Shown: positions 32,669 through 43,083, numbered from the stretch's first letter. The stretch: DNA of 64,000 nucleotides from Agromyces subbeticus DSM 16689 (GCF_000421565.1 NZ_ATXG01000016.1:19305-83304); one strand, 5' to 3'. Notes: generated by a model from the sequence alone, not told the origin. Numbers and translations are program-made.

Positions 32669-34312
32669 ATGTCAGACGGCCCACTCATCGTGCAGAGCGA
32701 CCGAACCGTCCTCCTCGAGGTCGCCCACCCGCTCGCCGAAGACGCGCGCCATGATCTCGCCGTGTTCGCCGAGCTCGAACGGGCTCCCGAGCACGTGCAC
32801 ACCTATCGCATCACGCGGCTCGGACTCTGGAACGCCCGGGCCGCCGGACACGATGCCGCCGACATGCTCGCGACCCTCGAGAAGTACGCGAAGTTCCCCG
32901 TGCCGCAGACGGTCGCCGTCGACATGCGCGAGACGGTGGGCCGCTACGGCCGGCTCGTGGTCGACCGCACCGACGACGGCGCCCTTCGCCTGCACAGCGA
33001 CGACGTCGCGGTGCTCACCGAAGTGGCCTCGGCCAAGCGCATCGCTCCGCTGCTCGCCGAGCGCATCGACGACCGGAGCTTCCTCGTCGCGCCGTGGGCT
33101 CGAGGCGCCCTGAAGCAAGAGCTCGTGAAGCTCGGCTGGCCCGCCGAAGACCTCGCCGGGTACACGCCCGGCACGCCGCACCCGATCGATCTCGATCAGG
33201 CCGACTGGCATCTGCGCGACTACCAGCAGAAGGCCATCGACAACTTCTTCGAGGGCGGCTCGGGCGTCGTGGTGCTGCCGTGCGGGGCCGGCAAGACGCT
33301 CGTCGGCGCCGGCGCGATGGCGACCGCGAAGACCACCACGCTCATCCTCGTGACCAACACCGTGTCGGCTCGCCAGTGGCGCGACGAGCTGCTGCGCCGC
33401 ACCTCGCTCACCGCCGACGAGATCGGCGAGTACTCGGGGCAGGTCAAGGAGGTCAAGCCGGTCACGATCGCGACCTATCAGATCCTCACAGCGAAGCGGA
33501 AGGGCGAGTACGCCCACCTCGCGCTCCTCGACGCGCTCGACTGGGGCCTCGTCGTCTACGACGAGGTGCACCTGCTGCCTGCGCCGGTCTTCAAGCTCAC
33601 CGCCGAGCTGCAGGCCCGCCGCCGGCTCGGCCTCACCGCGACCCTCGTGCGGGAAGACGGCCGCGAGGGCGACGTCTTCAGCCTCATCGGCCCCAAGCGG
33701 TTCGACGCGCCGTGGAAGGAGATCGAAGCCCAGGGCTTCATCTCCCCCGCCGCCTGCTACGAGGTGCGCATCGACCTGCCGCAGTCCGAGCGGCTGACGT
33801 ACGCGGCATCCGCCGATGACGAACGTTACCGCCTCGCGGCGACCGCACCGGCGAAGCTCGGCGTGGTCAAGGAGCTCGTGGCCAAGCACGCCGGCGAGCG
33901 CATCCTCGTGATCGGCCAGTACCTCGACCAGATCGACGAGCTCGCGCTGGCCCTCGGCGCCCCGCAGTTGACCGGCTCGACCCCGGTCGACGAGCGCGAG
34001 AGGCTGTTCCAGGAGTTCCGCGACGGACGCACGACGGTGCTCGTGGTATCGAAGGTCGCCAACTTCTCGGTCGACCTGCCCGAGGCGACCGTCGCGATCC
34101 AGGTCTCGGGATCGTTCGGCTCGCGTCAAGAGGAGGCGCAGCGCCTCGGCCGGCTCCTGCGGCCGAAGGAGTCGGGCCTCAGCGCGAACTTCTACACGCT
34201 CGTCGCCCGCGACACCGTCGACCAGGACTTCGCGCAGAACCGTCAGCGCTTCCTCGCCGAGCAGGGCTACAGCTACACGATCCTCGACGCGCACTCGCTC
34301 GAGGCGGCGTGA
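32669..34312 (+). CDS. DNA repair helicase XPB (ERCC3-like)
   Basis: A 547-residue SF2 helicase. It has an N-terminal damage-recognition domain, Walker A VLPCGAGKTLVG (about 200-211), a DEVH box in VVYDEVHLL (about 295), the TAT/RED region LTATLVREDGRE, and motif VI in EAQRLGRLLRPKESG. The layout matches bacterial and archaeal XPB, a 3'-5' helicase thought to open damaged DNA with a nuclease partner. No Bax1-like nuclease is adjacent; the upstream XPB-N-like gene is its only obvious partner. The frame is open upstream, but the ATG at 32669 is at the family start. Confidence 0.94.
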   Translation: MSDGPLIVQSDRTVLLEVAHPLAEDARHDLAVFAELERAPEHVHTYRITRLGLWNARAAGHDAADMLATLEKYAKFPVPQTVAVDMRETVGRYGRLVVDRTDDGALRLHSDDVAVLTEVASAKRIAPLLAERIDDRSFLVAPWARGALKQELVKLGWPAEDLAGYTPGTPHPIDLDQADWHLRDYQQKAIDNFFEGGSGVVVLPCGAGKTLVGAGAMATAKTTTLILVTNTVSARQWRDELLRRTSLTADEIGEYSGQVKEVKPVTIATYQILTAKRKGEYAHLALLDALDWGLVVYDEVHLLPAPVFKLTAELQARRRLGLTATLVREDGREGDVFSLIGPKRFDAPWKEIEAQGFISPAACYEVRIDLPQSERLTYAASADDERYRLAATAPAKLGVVKELVAKHAGERILVIGQYLDQIDELALALGAPQLTGSTPVDERERLFQEFRDGRTTVLVVSKVANFSVDLPEATVAIQVSGSFGSRQEEAQRLGRLLRPKESGLSANFYTLVARDTVDQDFAQNRQRFLAEQGYSYTILDAHSLEAA

Positions 34313-34422
34313 CCCGGCGCGGCGCGAAGCGACGCGGCAGGTCACGCAAGGCGGAGCAGGAGCGTGAAGGGACGAAGTCGCTTCACGCGTGCTCGGCAGA
34401 TTCGAGAACGTGACGTCTGCCC

Positions 34423-35145
34423 TCAACCACGCTGATACCGCAATAGCAACAGGTCGCCCGCCGGCATCGCGTGCATGAGGTGCATGCGTCGCTGCAGCTC
34501 GGGGGCGCCCCGCACGATGCGACCCGCCGTGCCGCCCACGAGCAACGGGCTGAGCGACAGGCAGAGCTCGTCGACCAGGTCGGCCTCGAGCAGCGAGCCG
34601 AAGAGGTGCGGCCCGCCCTCGCAGAGCACCTGTCGCAGTCCGCGCTCGTCGAAGACGTCGAGCATCGCGCGCACGTCGACCTGGCGCTCGCCGACCACGA
34701 TGACCTCGGCGACCCGCTCGAGCGCACGCCGCTTGGCCGCGGGGGACGCGGCGTGGGTCACCACGATCGGACGCGCGACCGCCGCGGCGAAGACGGCTGC
34801 TTCCGGATCGAGATCGAGCGACGAGGAGACCACTGCGAGCCGGGGCTGCGCCGGGCGCCCGGCGGCGACCCGCATCGCGACATCCGACTCACCGACCGCC
34901 AGGCCGCCGTATCCCTCGACCCGCACGGTGCCCGCACCGACCAGCACGACGTCGGCCAGGGTGCGCAACACTTGCATCGCGAGTCGATCGTCGGCATCGC
35001 CGAGCCCGCCACTGCGTCCCTCGACGGTCGCAGCTCCGTCGAGACTCGCGACGAAGTTCATGCGCACCCGCCGCGCCCCGGGCTCGGGCGGCGCGTAGGC
35101 CGCGAAGAGCTCATCGCGGTCGAGCTTCGGCGCGTCGTCGGTCAT
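34423..35145 (-). CDS. RibD-C/DHFR-fold reductase paired with folP
   Basis: A 240-residue pyrimidine-reductase-family protein. RVRMNFVASLDGAATVEGRS and a VLVGAGTVRVEGYG segment form the NADPH-binding DHFR-like core, with a late VLCEGGPHLFGSLLEADLVD motif. RibD-C enzymes reduce a riboflavin precursor, but some actinobacterial members can act as dihydrofolate reductases. This gene starts inside the folP stop codon (ATGA), not among rib genes, which favours a folate role (inference). No deaminase domain is attached. Confidence 0.88.
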   Translation of the reverse strand: MTDDAPKLDRDELFAAYAPPEPGARRVRMNFVASLDGAATVEGRSGGLGDADDRLAMQVLRTLADVVLVGAGTVRVEGYGGLAVGESDVAMRVAAGRPAQPRLAVVSSSLDLDPEAAVFAAAVARPIVVTHAASPAAKRRALERVAEVIVVGERQVDVRAMLDVFDERGLRQVLCEGGPHLFGSLLEADLVDELCLSLSPLLVGGTAGRIVRGAPELQRRMHLMHAMPAGDLLLLRYQRG

Positions 35146-36014
35146 CGGTTGTGCTCCAGGAACACGGGCTCGCGCCACCCTTCGATGGCCTCGATCATGC
35201 GCATCGCGTCGACCGTCTCGCGCACGTTGTGCACGCGCACGATGCGGGCGCCCTGCATGACGCAGTAGACGGCGGCGGCGATCGAGCCCTCGATGCGCTG
35301 CTCGCGCGGCCGACCGAGGCTCTCGCCCACGAAGTCCTTGTTCGAGAGGGCGACGAGCGTGGGGTACCCGAGACTCGTGATCTCACCGAGCCGCCGGGTC
35401 AACTCGAGCGAGTGCAGGGTGTGCTTGTTGAGGTCGTGACCCGGATCGACGATGATGCGGTCGGATGCCACGCCTCGCGACTGCGCGAGGGCGACGCGCT
35501 CGGCGAGGAACGCCGACACCTCGGCCACGACATCGCCGTAGCGAGGCGACGGGTACGGCGTGCGGGGCTTCGCGAGACTGTGGGTGACCACGATGGTCGC
35601 TCCGGTCTCGGCGACGACGTCGGCCATCGCGGGGTCGTGGAGGCCGGTGGTGTCGTTCACGACGTGCGCACCGGCGATGATCGCCGCACGGGCGACCTCG
35701 GGGTGGAAGGTGTCGACCGAGATCACGGCGCCGGAGTCGGCGAGCGCGGCGACGACCGGCACGACCCGGTCGATCTCCTCGTCGGGCGGAACAGCCGGGC
35801 CCGGCGCGAACTTCGCGCCGCCGACGTCGATCCAGTCGGCGCCCTGCTCGATCGCCAGCGATGCCGCGGCGATCGCGGCGTCGAGCGCCTCGGTGCGGCC
35901 TCGGTCGTAGAACGAATCGGGCGTGCGATTCACGATCGCCATCACGGCGACCTCGCGCGCGAAGTCGAATTCGCGCGGGCCGATCCGCCGGATCACCTGG
36001 GTACGAGTCGCCAT
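35142..36014 (-). CDS. folP: Dihydropteroate synthase
   Basis: A 290-residue DHPS. The pterin-binding signature MAIVNRTPDSFYDRGRT, the IDVGGAKFAPGP loop, ISVDTFHPEVA and HVVNDTTGLHD are present. It condenses p-aminobenzoate with dihydropterin pyrophosphate and is the sulfonamide target. No other classical fol genes are adjacent; a DHFR-fold reductase gene overlaps its stop. The ATG at 36014 matches the family start. An AAGACT box lies 6 bases upstream, close to but not matching TANNNT. Confidence 0.94.
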   Translation of the reverse strand: MATRTQVIRRIGPREFDFAREVAVMAIVNRTPDSFYDRGRTEALDAAIAAASLAIEQGADWIDVGGAKFAPGPAVPPDEEIDRVVPVVAALADSGAVISVDTFHPEVARAAIIAGAHVVNDTTGLHDPAMADVVAETGATIVVTHSLAKPRTPYPSPRYGDVVAEVSAFLAERVALAQSRGVASDRIIVDPGHDLNKHTLHSLELTRRLGEITSLGYPTLVALSNKDFVGESLGRPREQRIEGSIAAAVYCVMQGARIVRVHNVRETVDAMRMIEAIEGWREPVFLEHNR

Positions 36015-36095
36015 GCTGCGAGTCTTCCACGGTCGCGTCGGTGCGGCCAACGCCCACCGAACGCGAAGCGCCCGGTTCGGCGACCCTCGAAGAAT

Positions 36096-36110
36096 GTTCA
36101 GGAAAGTTCC
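36096..36110 (+). promoter_or_regulatory. GTTC direct repeat upstream of the response regulator
   Basis: GTTCA at 36096 and GTTCC at 36106 are in phase, 10 bp apart, about 25-40 bases before the regulator's ATG. Such helical-phase direct repeats are typical of OmpR-type sites, so autoregulation is plausible. Confidence 0.4.
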
Positions 36111-36134
36111 AGCCGATGCGCAGAGAATCGACTC

Positions 36135-36827
36135 ATGAGCGACGGACCACGCATTCTCATCGTCGATGACGAGCCCAACATCCGCGACCTCCTCACCACG
36201 AGCCTTCGGTTCGCCGGCTTCGCCGTGCGAGCGGTCGGCAACGGCGCGCAGACCATCTCGGCGGTGCTCGAAGAGGAGCCCGACCTCATCATCCTCGACG
36301 TCATGCTGCCCGACATGAACGGGTTCGGCGTCACCAAGCGGCTGCGGTCGGCCGGGTACACCGCGCCGATCCTCTTCCTCACCGCGAAAGACGACACCGA
36401 AGACAAGATCACGGGTCTCACCGTGGGCGGCGACGACTACGTCACGAAGCCCTTCAGCCTCGACGAGATCGTCGCGCGCATCAAGGCGATCCTGCGACGC
36501 ACGATGCACGCCGAAGAAGACGCGGTCATCCGCACGGGCGAGCTCACGATGGACCAGGACACGCACGAGGTACTCGTCGGCGACGTTCCGGTCGAGCTCT
36601 CGCCCACCGAGTTCAAGTTGCTGCGCTACCTCATGCTGAACCCCAACCGGGTGCTGTCGAAGGCGCAGATCCTCGACCACGTGTGGGAGTACGACTTCAA
36701 CGGCGACGCCGGCATCGTCGAGAGCTACATCTCGTACCTGCGCCGCAAGCTCGACCAGCACTCCGCAGAGCCGCTGATCCAGACCAAGCGCGGATTCGGC
36801 TACATGCTGAAGTCCTCCAAGCCCTGA
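36135..36827 (+). CDS. OmpR-family response regulator
   Basis: A 230-residue regulator. The receiver domain has the acidic pair in ILIVDDEPN, the phospho-acceptor Asp in LIILDVMLPDMNG, and Lys in YVTKPFS. The winged helix has VELSPTEFKLLRYLMLNP, VWEYDFNGDAGIVESYISYL and a final TKRGFGYML. The kinase gene follows after 31 bases. The stimulus is unknown; the pair resembles actinobacterial TrcR/MprA-like systems but cannot be assigned. Confidence 0.94.
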   Translation: MSDGPRILIVDDEPNIRDLLTTSLRFAGFAVRAVGNGAQTISAVLEEEPDLIILDVMLPDMNGFGVTKRLRSAGYTAPILFLTAKDDTEDKITGLTVGGDDYVTKPFSLDEIVARIKAILRRTMHAEEDAVIRTGELTMDQDTHEVLVGDVPVELSPTEFKLLRYLMLNPNRVLSKAQILDHVWEYDFNGDAGIVESYISYLRRKLDQHSAEPLIQTKRGFGYMLKSSKP

Positions 36828-36858
36828 CTCAGGAAGGCCCACCTAGACTCGGCCCGCC

Positions 36859-38649
36859 ATGAATCAGATCTCCGAGCGGTGGAACCGCATCTCCCTGCGC
36901 ACCAAGATCACGGGTGTCACCGTGCTCATGCTGACGCTCGGTCTTCTGGTCTCCGGCATCGGCACGGCGGCGATGCTGCGCTCGTACATCGAGGCGCAGA
37001 TGACCGCGAAGCTCGAGGCGATCGCGTCGAGTGATCTGGAGAAGTACTTCACCGACGACGAGGAGATCGACGAGCGCCGGTTCGCCCCCTCCGAAGAGGT
37101 CTTCGTGGCCGTCTACGATGCCGCGACCGGCGAGCTCGACGGCACCAACTGGGCCGGTCGCCACGGCGACGAACTCCCGGTGATCCCGAAGATCCTCACG
37201 CAGGCCCGGGTGAGCGAGCTCAACAACTCGCACTTCCAGATCTTCTCGTTGAACGACAAGTCCGGGGCGACGAGCTTCCGCGGGGTCGCCACGATCATGC
37301 TCTCCGATCAGCACGGCTCGTACTCCCCCGTGATCATCGCGATCTCGTCGAAGGATACCGAGCAGCTGCTCGCGATGTACCTCACGATCTTCCTCGGTTT
37401 CGGATTCGGCGTCGTGCTCGTCGGTGCACTGCTCACCCGCATGCTGGTCACGACGACGTTCATGCCGTTGCGCGAGGTCGAGCGCACGGCCTCGGCCATC
37501 GCCGACGGCGACTTCAGCCAGCGCCTCGGCGGGGCGACACCGAACACCGAGGTCGGCCGGCTCAACCGATCGCTCAACACGATGCTCAACCGCATCGACC
37601 GCGCCTTCCGCGACCGGGCTCGCACGATCGACCAGATGCGCCGGTTCGTCGGCGATGCGTCGCACGAGTTGCGCACTCCGCTCGTGTCGGTGCGCGGCTA
37701 CGCCGAGCTCTACCGCATGGGCGCGCTGCAGTCGCCCGAAGAGGTCGGGCAGGCGATGGAGCGCATCGAGAAGGAGGCCATCCGCATGGGCGGCCTGGTC
37801 GAAGACCTGCTCGCCCTGGCCCGCCTCGACGAAGCGAAACCGCTCGATCTCGCCGAGGTCGATCTCGTGCCACTCGCCCGCGATGCCGCCCTCGACACCA
37901 TGGCGGCCCATCCCGCGAGAGTGGTCACCGTGATCGCCCCAGAAGACCTGAGCACCGCGGATGCCGCGGGGGCGCCCGCTCCCGATCTCGAAGTCGAGCT
38001 CGAGCCCGCCCCTGACCACGCGAACACCCTGACCGGTCCGATCTCCTTCGCAGGCGCAACGCTCGCCCGTTTGCGCGGTCGTCGCCCGCGCGGCGGCGAT
38101 GCCGCGACGGCTTCGAGCAGCAAGAAGGCATCGTCGAAAGGCGCCTCCGGGACATCCGCTTCGAAGCGCGCTGCCGCTCGCGCCGCGGCCGCGAGTTCCG
38201 CACCGACGACGGCGAGCACCACTGCCATCGAGGTGCAGCCGAAGCCCGTGCGGCGCACGGTCGTGCTCGTCGAAGAGAACAAGATCCGTCAGGTCATCAC
38301 GAACCTGATGGGCAATGCGATCCGCTTCACGGCGCCCGAGAGCCCCATCGAGATCCGCATCTCGGTCGACGACTCGACGGAGCGGGCCATGATCGAGGTC
38401 GTCGACCACGGCGAGGGCATCCCGCCGCAGATCCGCGAGAAGATCTTCCAGCGGTTCTGGCGCGCCGACACCTCGCGTACGCGCGAGACGGGCGGTTCGG
38501 GCCTCGGCCTCGCGATCGTGTCGTCGATCGTCGCCGCGCACAACGGCACCGTCGACGTGGTCGAGACGCCGGGCGGCGGAGCGACGTTCCGCGTCTCCCT
38601 GCCGCTGGCGGGTTCACCCGCCGCGCCGCAGCGCGTCAGCACCGACTGA
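36859..38649 (+). CDS. Sensor histidine kinase with a long insert in the catalytic half
   Basis: A 596-residue kinase: TM1 (about 18-40), an extracellular sensor region (41-170), TM2 (about 173-198), HAMP, and the phospho-acceptor His in FVGDASHELRTPLVSVRGY (about 267). The ATPase domain has N-box VITNLMGNAIRFT (about 480), DHGEGIPPQI and TGGSGLGLAIV. Between the X-region and the N-box lies an insert of about 105 residues (about 358-468), rich in Ala/Ser/Lys/Arg, not found in standard kinases. It is cognate to the OmpR regulator just upstream. A TAGACT box 9 bases before the ATG suggests a separate promoter. Confidence 0.93.
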   Translation: MNQISERWNRISLRTKITGVTVLMLTLGLLVSGIGTAAMLRSYIEAQMTAKLEAIASSDLEKYFTDDEEIDERRFAPSEEVFVAVYDAATGELDGTNWAGRHGDELPVIPKILTQARVSELNNSHFQIFSLNDKSGATSFRGVATIMLSDQHGSYSPVIIAISSKDTEQLLAMYLTIFLGFGFGVVLVGALLTRMLVTTTFMPLREVERTASAIADGDFSQRLGGATPNTEVGRLNRSLNTMLNRIDRAFRDRARTIDQMRRFVGDASHELRTPLVSVRGYAELYRMGALQSPEEVGQAMERIEKEAIRMGGLVEDLLALARLDEAKPLDLAEVDLVPLARDAALDTMAAHPARVVTVIAPEDLSTADAAGAPAPDLEVELEPAPDHANTLTGPISFAGATLARLRGRRPRGGDAATASSSKKASSKGASGTSASKRAAARAAAASSAPTTASTTAIEVQPKPVRRTVVLVEENKIRQVITNLMGNAIRFTAPESPIEIRISVDDSTERAMIEVVDHGEGIPPQIREKIFQRFWRADTSRTRETGGSGLGLAIVSSIVAAHNGTVDVVETPGGGATFRVSLPLAGSPAAPQRVSTD

Positions 38650-38781
38650 AGCACTTCGCCCGCCGTGCCGCAGCGCGTCAGCGCCCCGCTCAAGCCCATC
38701 GTCCGGCGTTCGGGCGGCAGCACTCGCCCTCAACAGGCGGCGATCGATCGATGCACGCACGATGCCCCCTCTGGGCGGCCG

Positions 38782-38806
38782 TAGCATGCACGTGCGCTCG
38801 TAGCAT
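38782..38806 (+). promoter_or_regulatory. Duplicated TAGCAT promoter-like boxes before the WXG100 gene
   Basis: CGTAGCATG occurs twice, with TAGCAT at 38782-38787 and 38801-38806. Either may serve as -10, or the repeat may be a regulator site. Confidence 0.35.
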
Positions 38807-38835
38807 GTGCAGCACACCGAACGAAAGGGGCCGAG

Positions 38836-39126
38836 ATGGCCGTCTACCAGGTCGACGCCGAGCAGGTGTCCGCCGCGACCCAGACCGTGCAGGGCACGAT
38901 CGGGCGCATCCAGTCCGATGTCGCCTCGCTGCTGGGGCAGCTCACCGGGCTGCAGTCCTCGTGGTCGGGTCAGGCGTCGGCGGCGTTCCAGGGCGCTGTC
39001 GCCGACTGGCGTGCCACGCAGCTGCAGGTCGAAGAGAGCCTCTCGGGGCTCAACCGCGCGCTCGGCGTCGCGGCCGTGCAGTACTCCGACACCGAGCAGT
39101 CGAACGCCCGCCTGTTCCTGCGCTGA
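38836..39126 (+). CDS. Orphan WXG100 (ESAT-6-like) protein
   Basis: A 96-residue helical hairpin protein with the central WSGQAS form of the WXG motif (residues 43-45) and a helical end with YSDTEQSNARLF. WXG100 proteins are type VII secretion substrates that work as dimers. No EccC, LXG effector or second WXG100 gene is in the window, so the secretion apparatus must lie elsewhere. GAAAGGGG precedes the ATG. Two TAGCAT boxes 19 bp apart (38782-38787, 38801-38806) lie upstream. Confidence 0.9.
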   Translation: MAVYQVDAEQVSAATQTVQGTIGRIQSDVASLLGQLTGLQSSWSGQASAAFQGAVADWRATQLQVEESLSGLNRALGVAAVQYSDTEQSNARLFLR

Positions 39127-39177
39127 GCCTGCACCTGCAGCGCGACACCGGCGACGACGGAAGCTCGAGGCACAACG

Positions 39178-39214
39178 ATGATGGGCGCCTCCCCAAAGGG
39201 GAGACGCCCATCAT
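39178..39214 (-). terminator. Terminator of groEL
   Basis: An inverted repeat of about 17 bp with one mismatch (39178-39194 and 39198-39214) around a 3-base loop, just beyond the groEL stop. It also lies after the convergent WXG100 gene. Confidence 0.8.
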
Positions 39215-39237
39215 GCCGTGCTTCGTACGGCTCGGAC

Positions 39238-40902
<1,665 letters not shown>

Positions 40903-40929
40903 TTAGCACTCAAAACGAGTGAGTGCTAA
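40903..40929. promoter_or_regulatory. CIRCE element (HrcA operator)
   Basis: TTAGCACTC-N9-GAGTGCTAA, a perfect match to the CIRCE consensus, 46 bases before the groEL ATG. HrcA binds it and represses until heat shock; hrcA itself is not in the window. Confidence 0.97.
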
Positions 40930-40982
40930 GACGATTCTGGCACTCGACCGTCGCGAGTGCAAGCGAGCGCGATGCTGTCCGC

Positions 40983-42032
40983 TCAGGGCGTGAACGTCGC
41001 CGAGCCGTCGTCCGGCACGAGCTCGACCCACGTGTTGCCGGGCGCCAGGCGCAGCGGCGAACCGTCATCGGCGGTCAACGTGATGGGCGAGCTCGCGGCA
41101 TCCTTCGCCCAGGTGCCATGGGCGGTGCGACCGGCGACCGACACCCAGGCCTCACCCGTGCCGATCATCACCGTCTTCGGCACTTCCCCGTAGCCGTCGT
41201 CGATGCCGACCCGCAGCGTGACGACGTTGCTCGCGCGCACCCGCTCCCCCGACGTCTCGAGATCCGGCGCGCCCTCTTGAGACCGCAGCCAGACGGATAC
41301 CGCAACATCCCACTCCCACGACGGGAACCGGGCCTCGGAGAACACGAGGTCGATCCGCGAAGTGGGCGTCGCGGCGAACGCCGGCGCCGCGAGCGCGTCG
41401 GCTGCGCCGTAGGAGAACTGCACGGGCGGCGGAGCGAGCTCGGCATGGCGCGACACAGCTTCGGCCGCACTGAGGATCACATCGTGCGGGCCCGGCCGCT
41501 CGTCGGCGCGGCTGAAGAGACCGGTCTCGTCGTAGTCGAAGACGAGGTTCAGGAGCGGCGTGGCCATCATCATCTCGACGAACTCGTCCTGACCGCCCGA
41601 GTAGGCGATGATGCCGCCGAACGGCGACGCGATGTCGGGATCCATCGGCCGGATCGAGCGCACGGGGCCGACCTCGTCGGGCACATCCGAGTGCCAGATC
41701 GCGACGTACCGAGTGAGCCCGCCCTCGACGAGCTCCTCGAAGACGATGTCGCTGCGGTTGAGCGCGATCTGCGGTCGCGCTTCGTCGTGGTTGTCGATCT
41801 TCACCGCGAGCGAGGGGTGCGCGAGCGCCGCGGCATCGGCGCTGGTGCCCCGGAGCGGCGCGAACGACACCGTGGCAGCCGGCGACTCGCCCGCGGGGCG
41901 GGTGGCCTCTGGCTCACCGGCATCCGGTCCCTGCGCCGGGGCCTGGCACCCGGCGAGCACGACGATCGCGGCGCTGAGCACGGCGAACGTCACCCCTCGC
42001 CGATGCGAGGCCCGCCGGACTCGCAACGCCAT
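40983..42032 (-). CDS. DUF3048 (YerB-like) lipoprotein
   Basis: A 349-residue protein with a signal peptide and a lipobox (VLAGC, Cys about 29), then a DUF3048 domain with LAVKIDNHDEARPQIALNRS, IVFEELVEGGLTRYVAIWHS, EVGPVRSIRPMDPDI and PHDVILS. YerB-like lipoproteins are attached to the outside of the membrane and have unknown function; germination or wall roles are suggested in Firmicutes. The ATG lies 6 bases behind a TAGCAT box. Confidence 0.9.
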   Translation of the reverse strand: MALRVRRASHRRGVTFAVLSAAIVVLAGCQAPAQGPDAGEPEATRPAGESPAATVSFAPLRGTSADAAALAHPSLAVKIDNHDEARPQIALNRSDIVFEELVEGGLTRYVAIWHSDVPDEVGPVRSIRPMDPDIASPFGGIIAYSGGQDEFVEMMMATPLLNLVFDYDETGLFSRADERPGPHDVILSAAEAVSRHAELAPPPVQFSYGAADALAAPAFAATPTSRIDLVFSEARFPSWEWDVAVSVWLRSQEGAPDLETSGERVRASNVVTLRVGIDDGYGEVPKTVMIGTGEAWVSVAGRTAHGTWAKDAASSPITLTADDGSPLRLAPGNTWVELVPDDGSATFTP

Positions 42033-42038
42033 GCCGTC

Positions 42039-42044
42039 ATGCTA
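42039..42044 (-). promoter_or_regulatory. -10 box of leaderless DUF3048 gene
   Basis: TAGCAT on the minus strand, 6 bases before the ATG at 42032. Confidence 0.5.
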
Positions 42045-42116
42045 GCCGCGAGGCCACCCGAAGCCGGGGAACGCGCCGCCGAACCGGCTTGCGTCGGCGA
42101 ATCAGGGTCGCACGCC

Positions 42117-42320
42117 TCAGGCCGGCCGAACCGCCTCCGCCTGCGGGCCCTTCGAGCCCGTGCCGACCTCGAAGACGACCTGCTGGCCCTCTTCGAGCAC
42201 CTTGTACCCCGACATGTCGATCGCCGAGTAGTGCACGAACACGTCTTGGCCGTCATCGGCGACGGTGATGAATCCGTAGCCCTTCTCAGCGTTGAACCAC
42301 TTGACGGTTCCGTTCGCCAT
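42117..42320 (-). CDS. Cold shock protein CspA-like
   Basis: A 67-residue single cold-shock domain: [15 protein letters not shown] (RNP1) and DVFVHYSAI (RNP2) are both intact, ending in [10 protein letters not shown]. It binds single-stranded RNA and melts secondary structure, as a major cytoplasmic RNA chaperone. GGGAG lies 6 bases before the ATG, and a long untranslated region precedes it. Confidence 0.96.
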   Translation of the reverse strand: MANGTVKWFNAEKGYGFITVADDGQDVFVHYSAIDMSGYKVLEEGQQVVFEVGTGSKGPQAEAVRPA

Positions 42321-42537
42321 GCGTTGCTCCCATGTTGCTGCGAGTGTCGATCGGCACGTGCATGTCGCATGCGCCGGGTCGACCCACATGGGAGAACGGA
42401 TGCCGGGAACGGCACGTGCACACCACGGGAGCGACCGAATCCAGATACTCACGACGGGCCGCCCTGGCACAAGAGCTCTGCACACGGCGCAGGTATCGGA
42501 ATGGCAACGATTCACCCGCTGCGGCGGGCGGGGAGGA
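42321..42537 (-). promoter_or_regulatory. Long upstream region of cspA with a repeated CGGCACGTGCA block
   Basis: About 217 bases between cspA and the LytR_C gene contain no gene. CGGCACGTGCA occurs at 42352-42362 and again at 42410-42420, 58 bp apart. Cold-shock genes often carry long structured leaders, so a temperature-responsive leader is possible but unproven. Confidence 0.4.
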
Positions 42538-43083
42538 TCAGCCCGCGGTCGCGTCGGCGTAGTCGGAACCGAGCACCACGACCAGCTGGTTGCCGGTGGC
42601 GGCGAACTGGTCGGACAAGCGCACGTCGGCCTCGGGCAGGAACTGGGCGACGCCGCGGGCGGCGCCCTCGAGCTCGGGGGTCGCGTAGTAGACGACGGTC
42701 TCGGTGAGGGTGTCGTCGTCGGCGTTGGCGGTCGAGCCGACCGGTACGCCGTTGGCCGTGAGCGTCTCACCCGCCCGCGCCGCGAGGCCGCTCGTCGCCG
42801 TGCCGTTGAGCACGAGCACCGGGATGTCGGGAGCGATCACCGGCTCGGCGGTGACGACCGGCGTGGGACTCGGCGTCGAGGCGGGAGGGTTGCCGAAGTT
42901 CAGGCGATCGTTGAAGAGCATGACGCCGGCGATGCCGACCGCGACCAGCACGACCGTGGCGAGGGCCGCCCAGGCGAACGCGATCCATGCTGCGCCGCGG
43001 CGCGCGGGCGCCCGGTGCGCACCGACCCGGTCGATGCCGTGCGGGATCGAGTCGAATCGATCGCGGGGGAACTTCTGCGCCAT
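42538..43083 (-). CDS. LytR_C-domain membrane protein
   Basis: A 181-residue protein: cytoplasmic lead, one TM helix (about 33-58), a Pro/Thr linker, and an extracytoplasmic LytR C-terminal domain with [20 protein letters not shown] and [20 protein letters not shown]. The domain also occurs at the end of LCP wall-polymer ligases, but the LCP catalytic domain is absent here, so an accessory cell-envelope role is likely. DUF3263 precedes and cspA follows, a common order in Actinobacteria. Confidence 0.88.
   Translation of the reverse strand: MAQKFPRDRFDSIPHGIDRVGAHRAPARRGAAWIAFAWAALATVVLVAVGIAGVMLFNDRLNFGNPPASTPSPTPVVTAEPVIAPDIPVLVLNGTATSGLAARAGETLTANGVPVGSTANADDDTLTETVVYYATPELEGAARGVAQFLPEADVRLSDQFAATGNQLVVVLGSDYADATAG

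Noticed and set aside
34366..34388. GTGAAG...CTTCAC inverted repeat between XPB and the reductase gene as a terminator
   Set aside because: Only a 6-bp stem with an 11-base loop and no T-run; too weak to call, although the position between convergent genes would fit.
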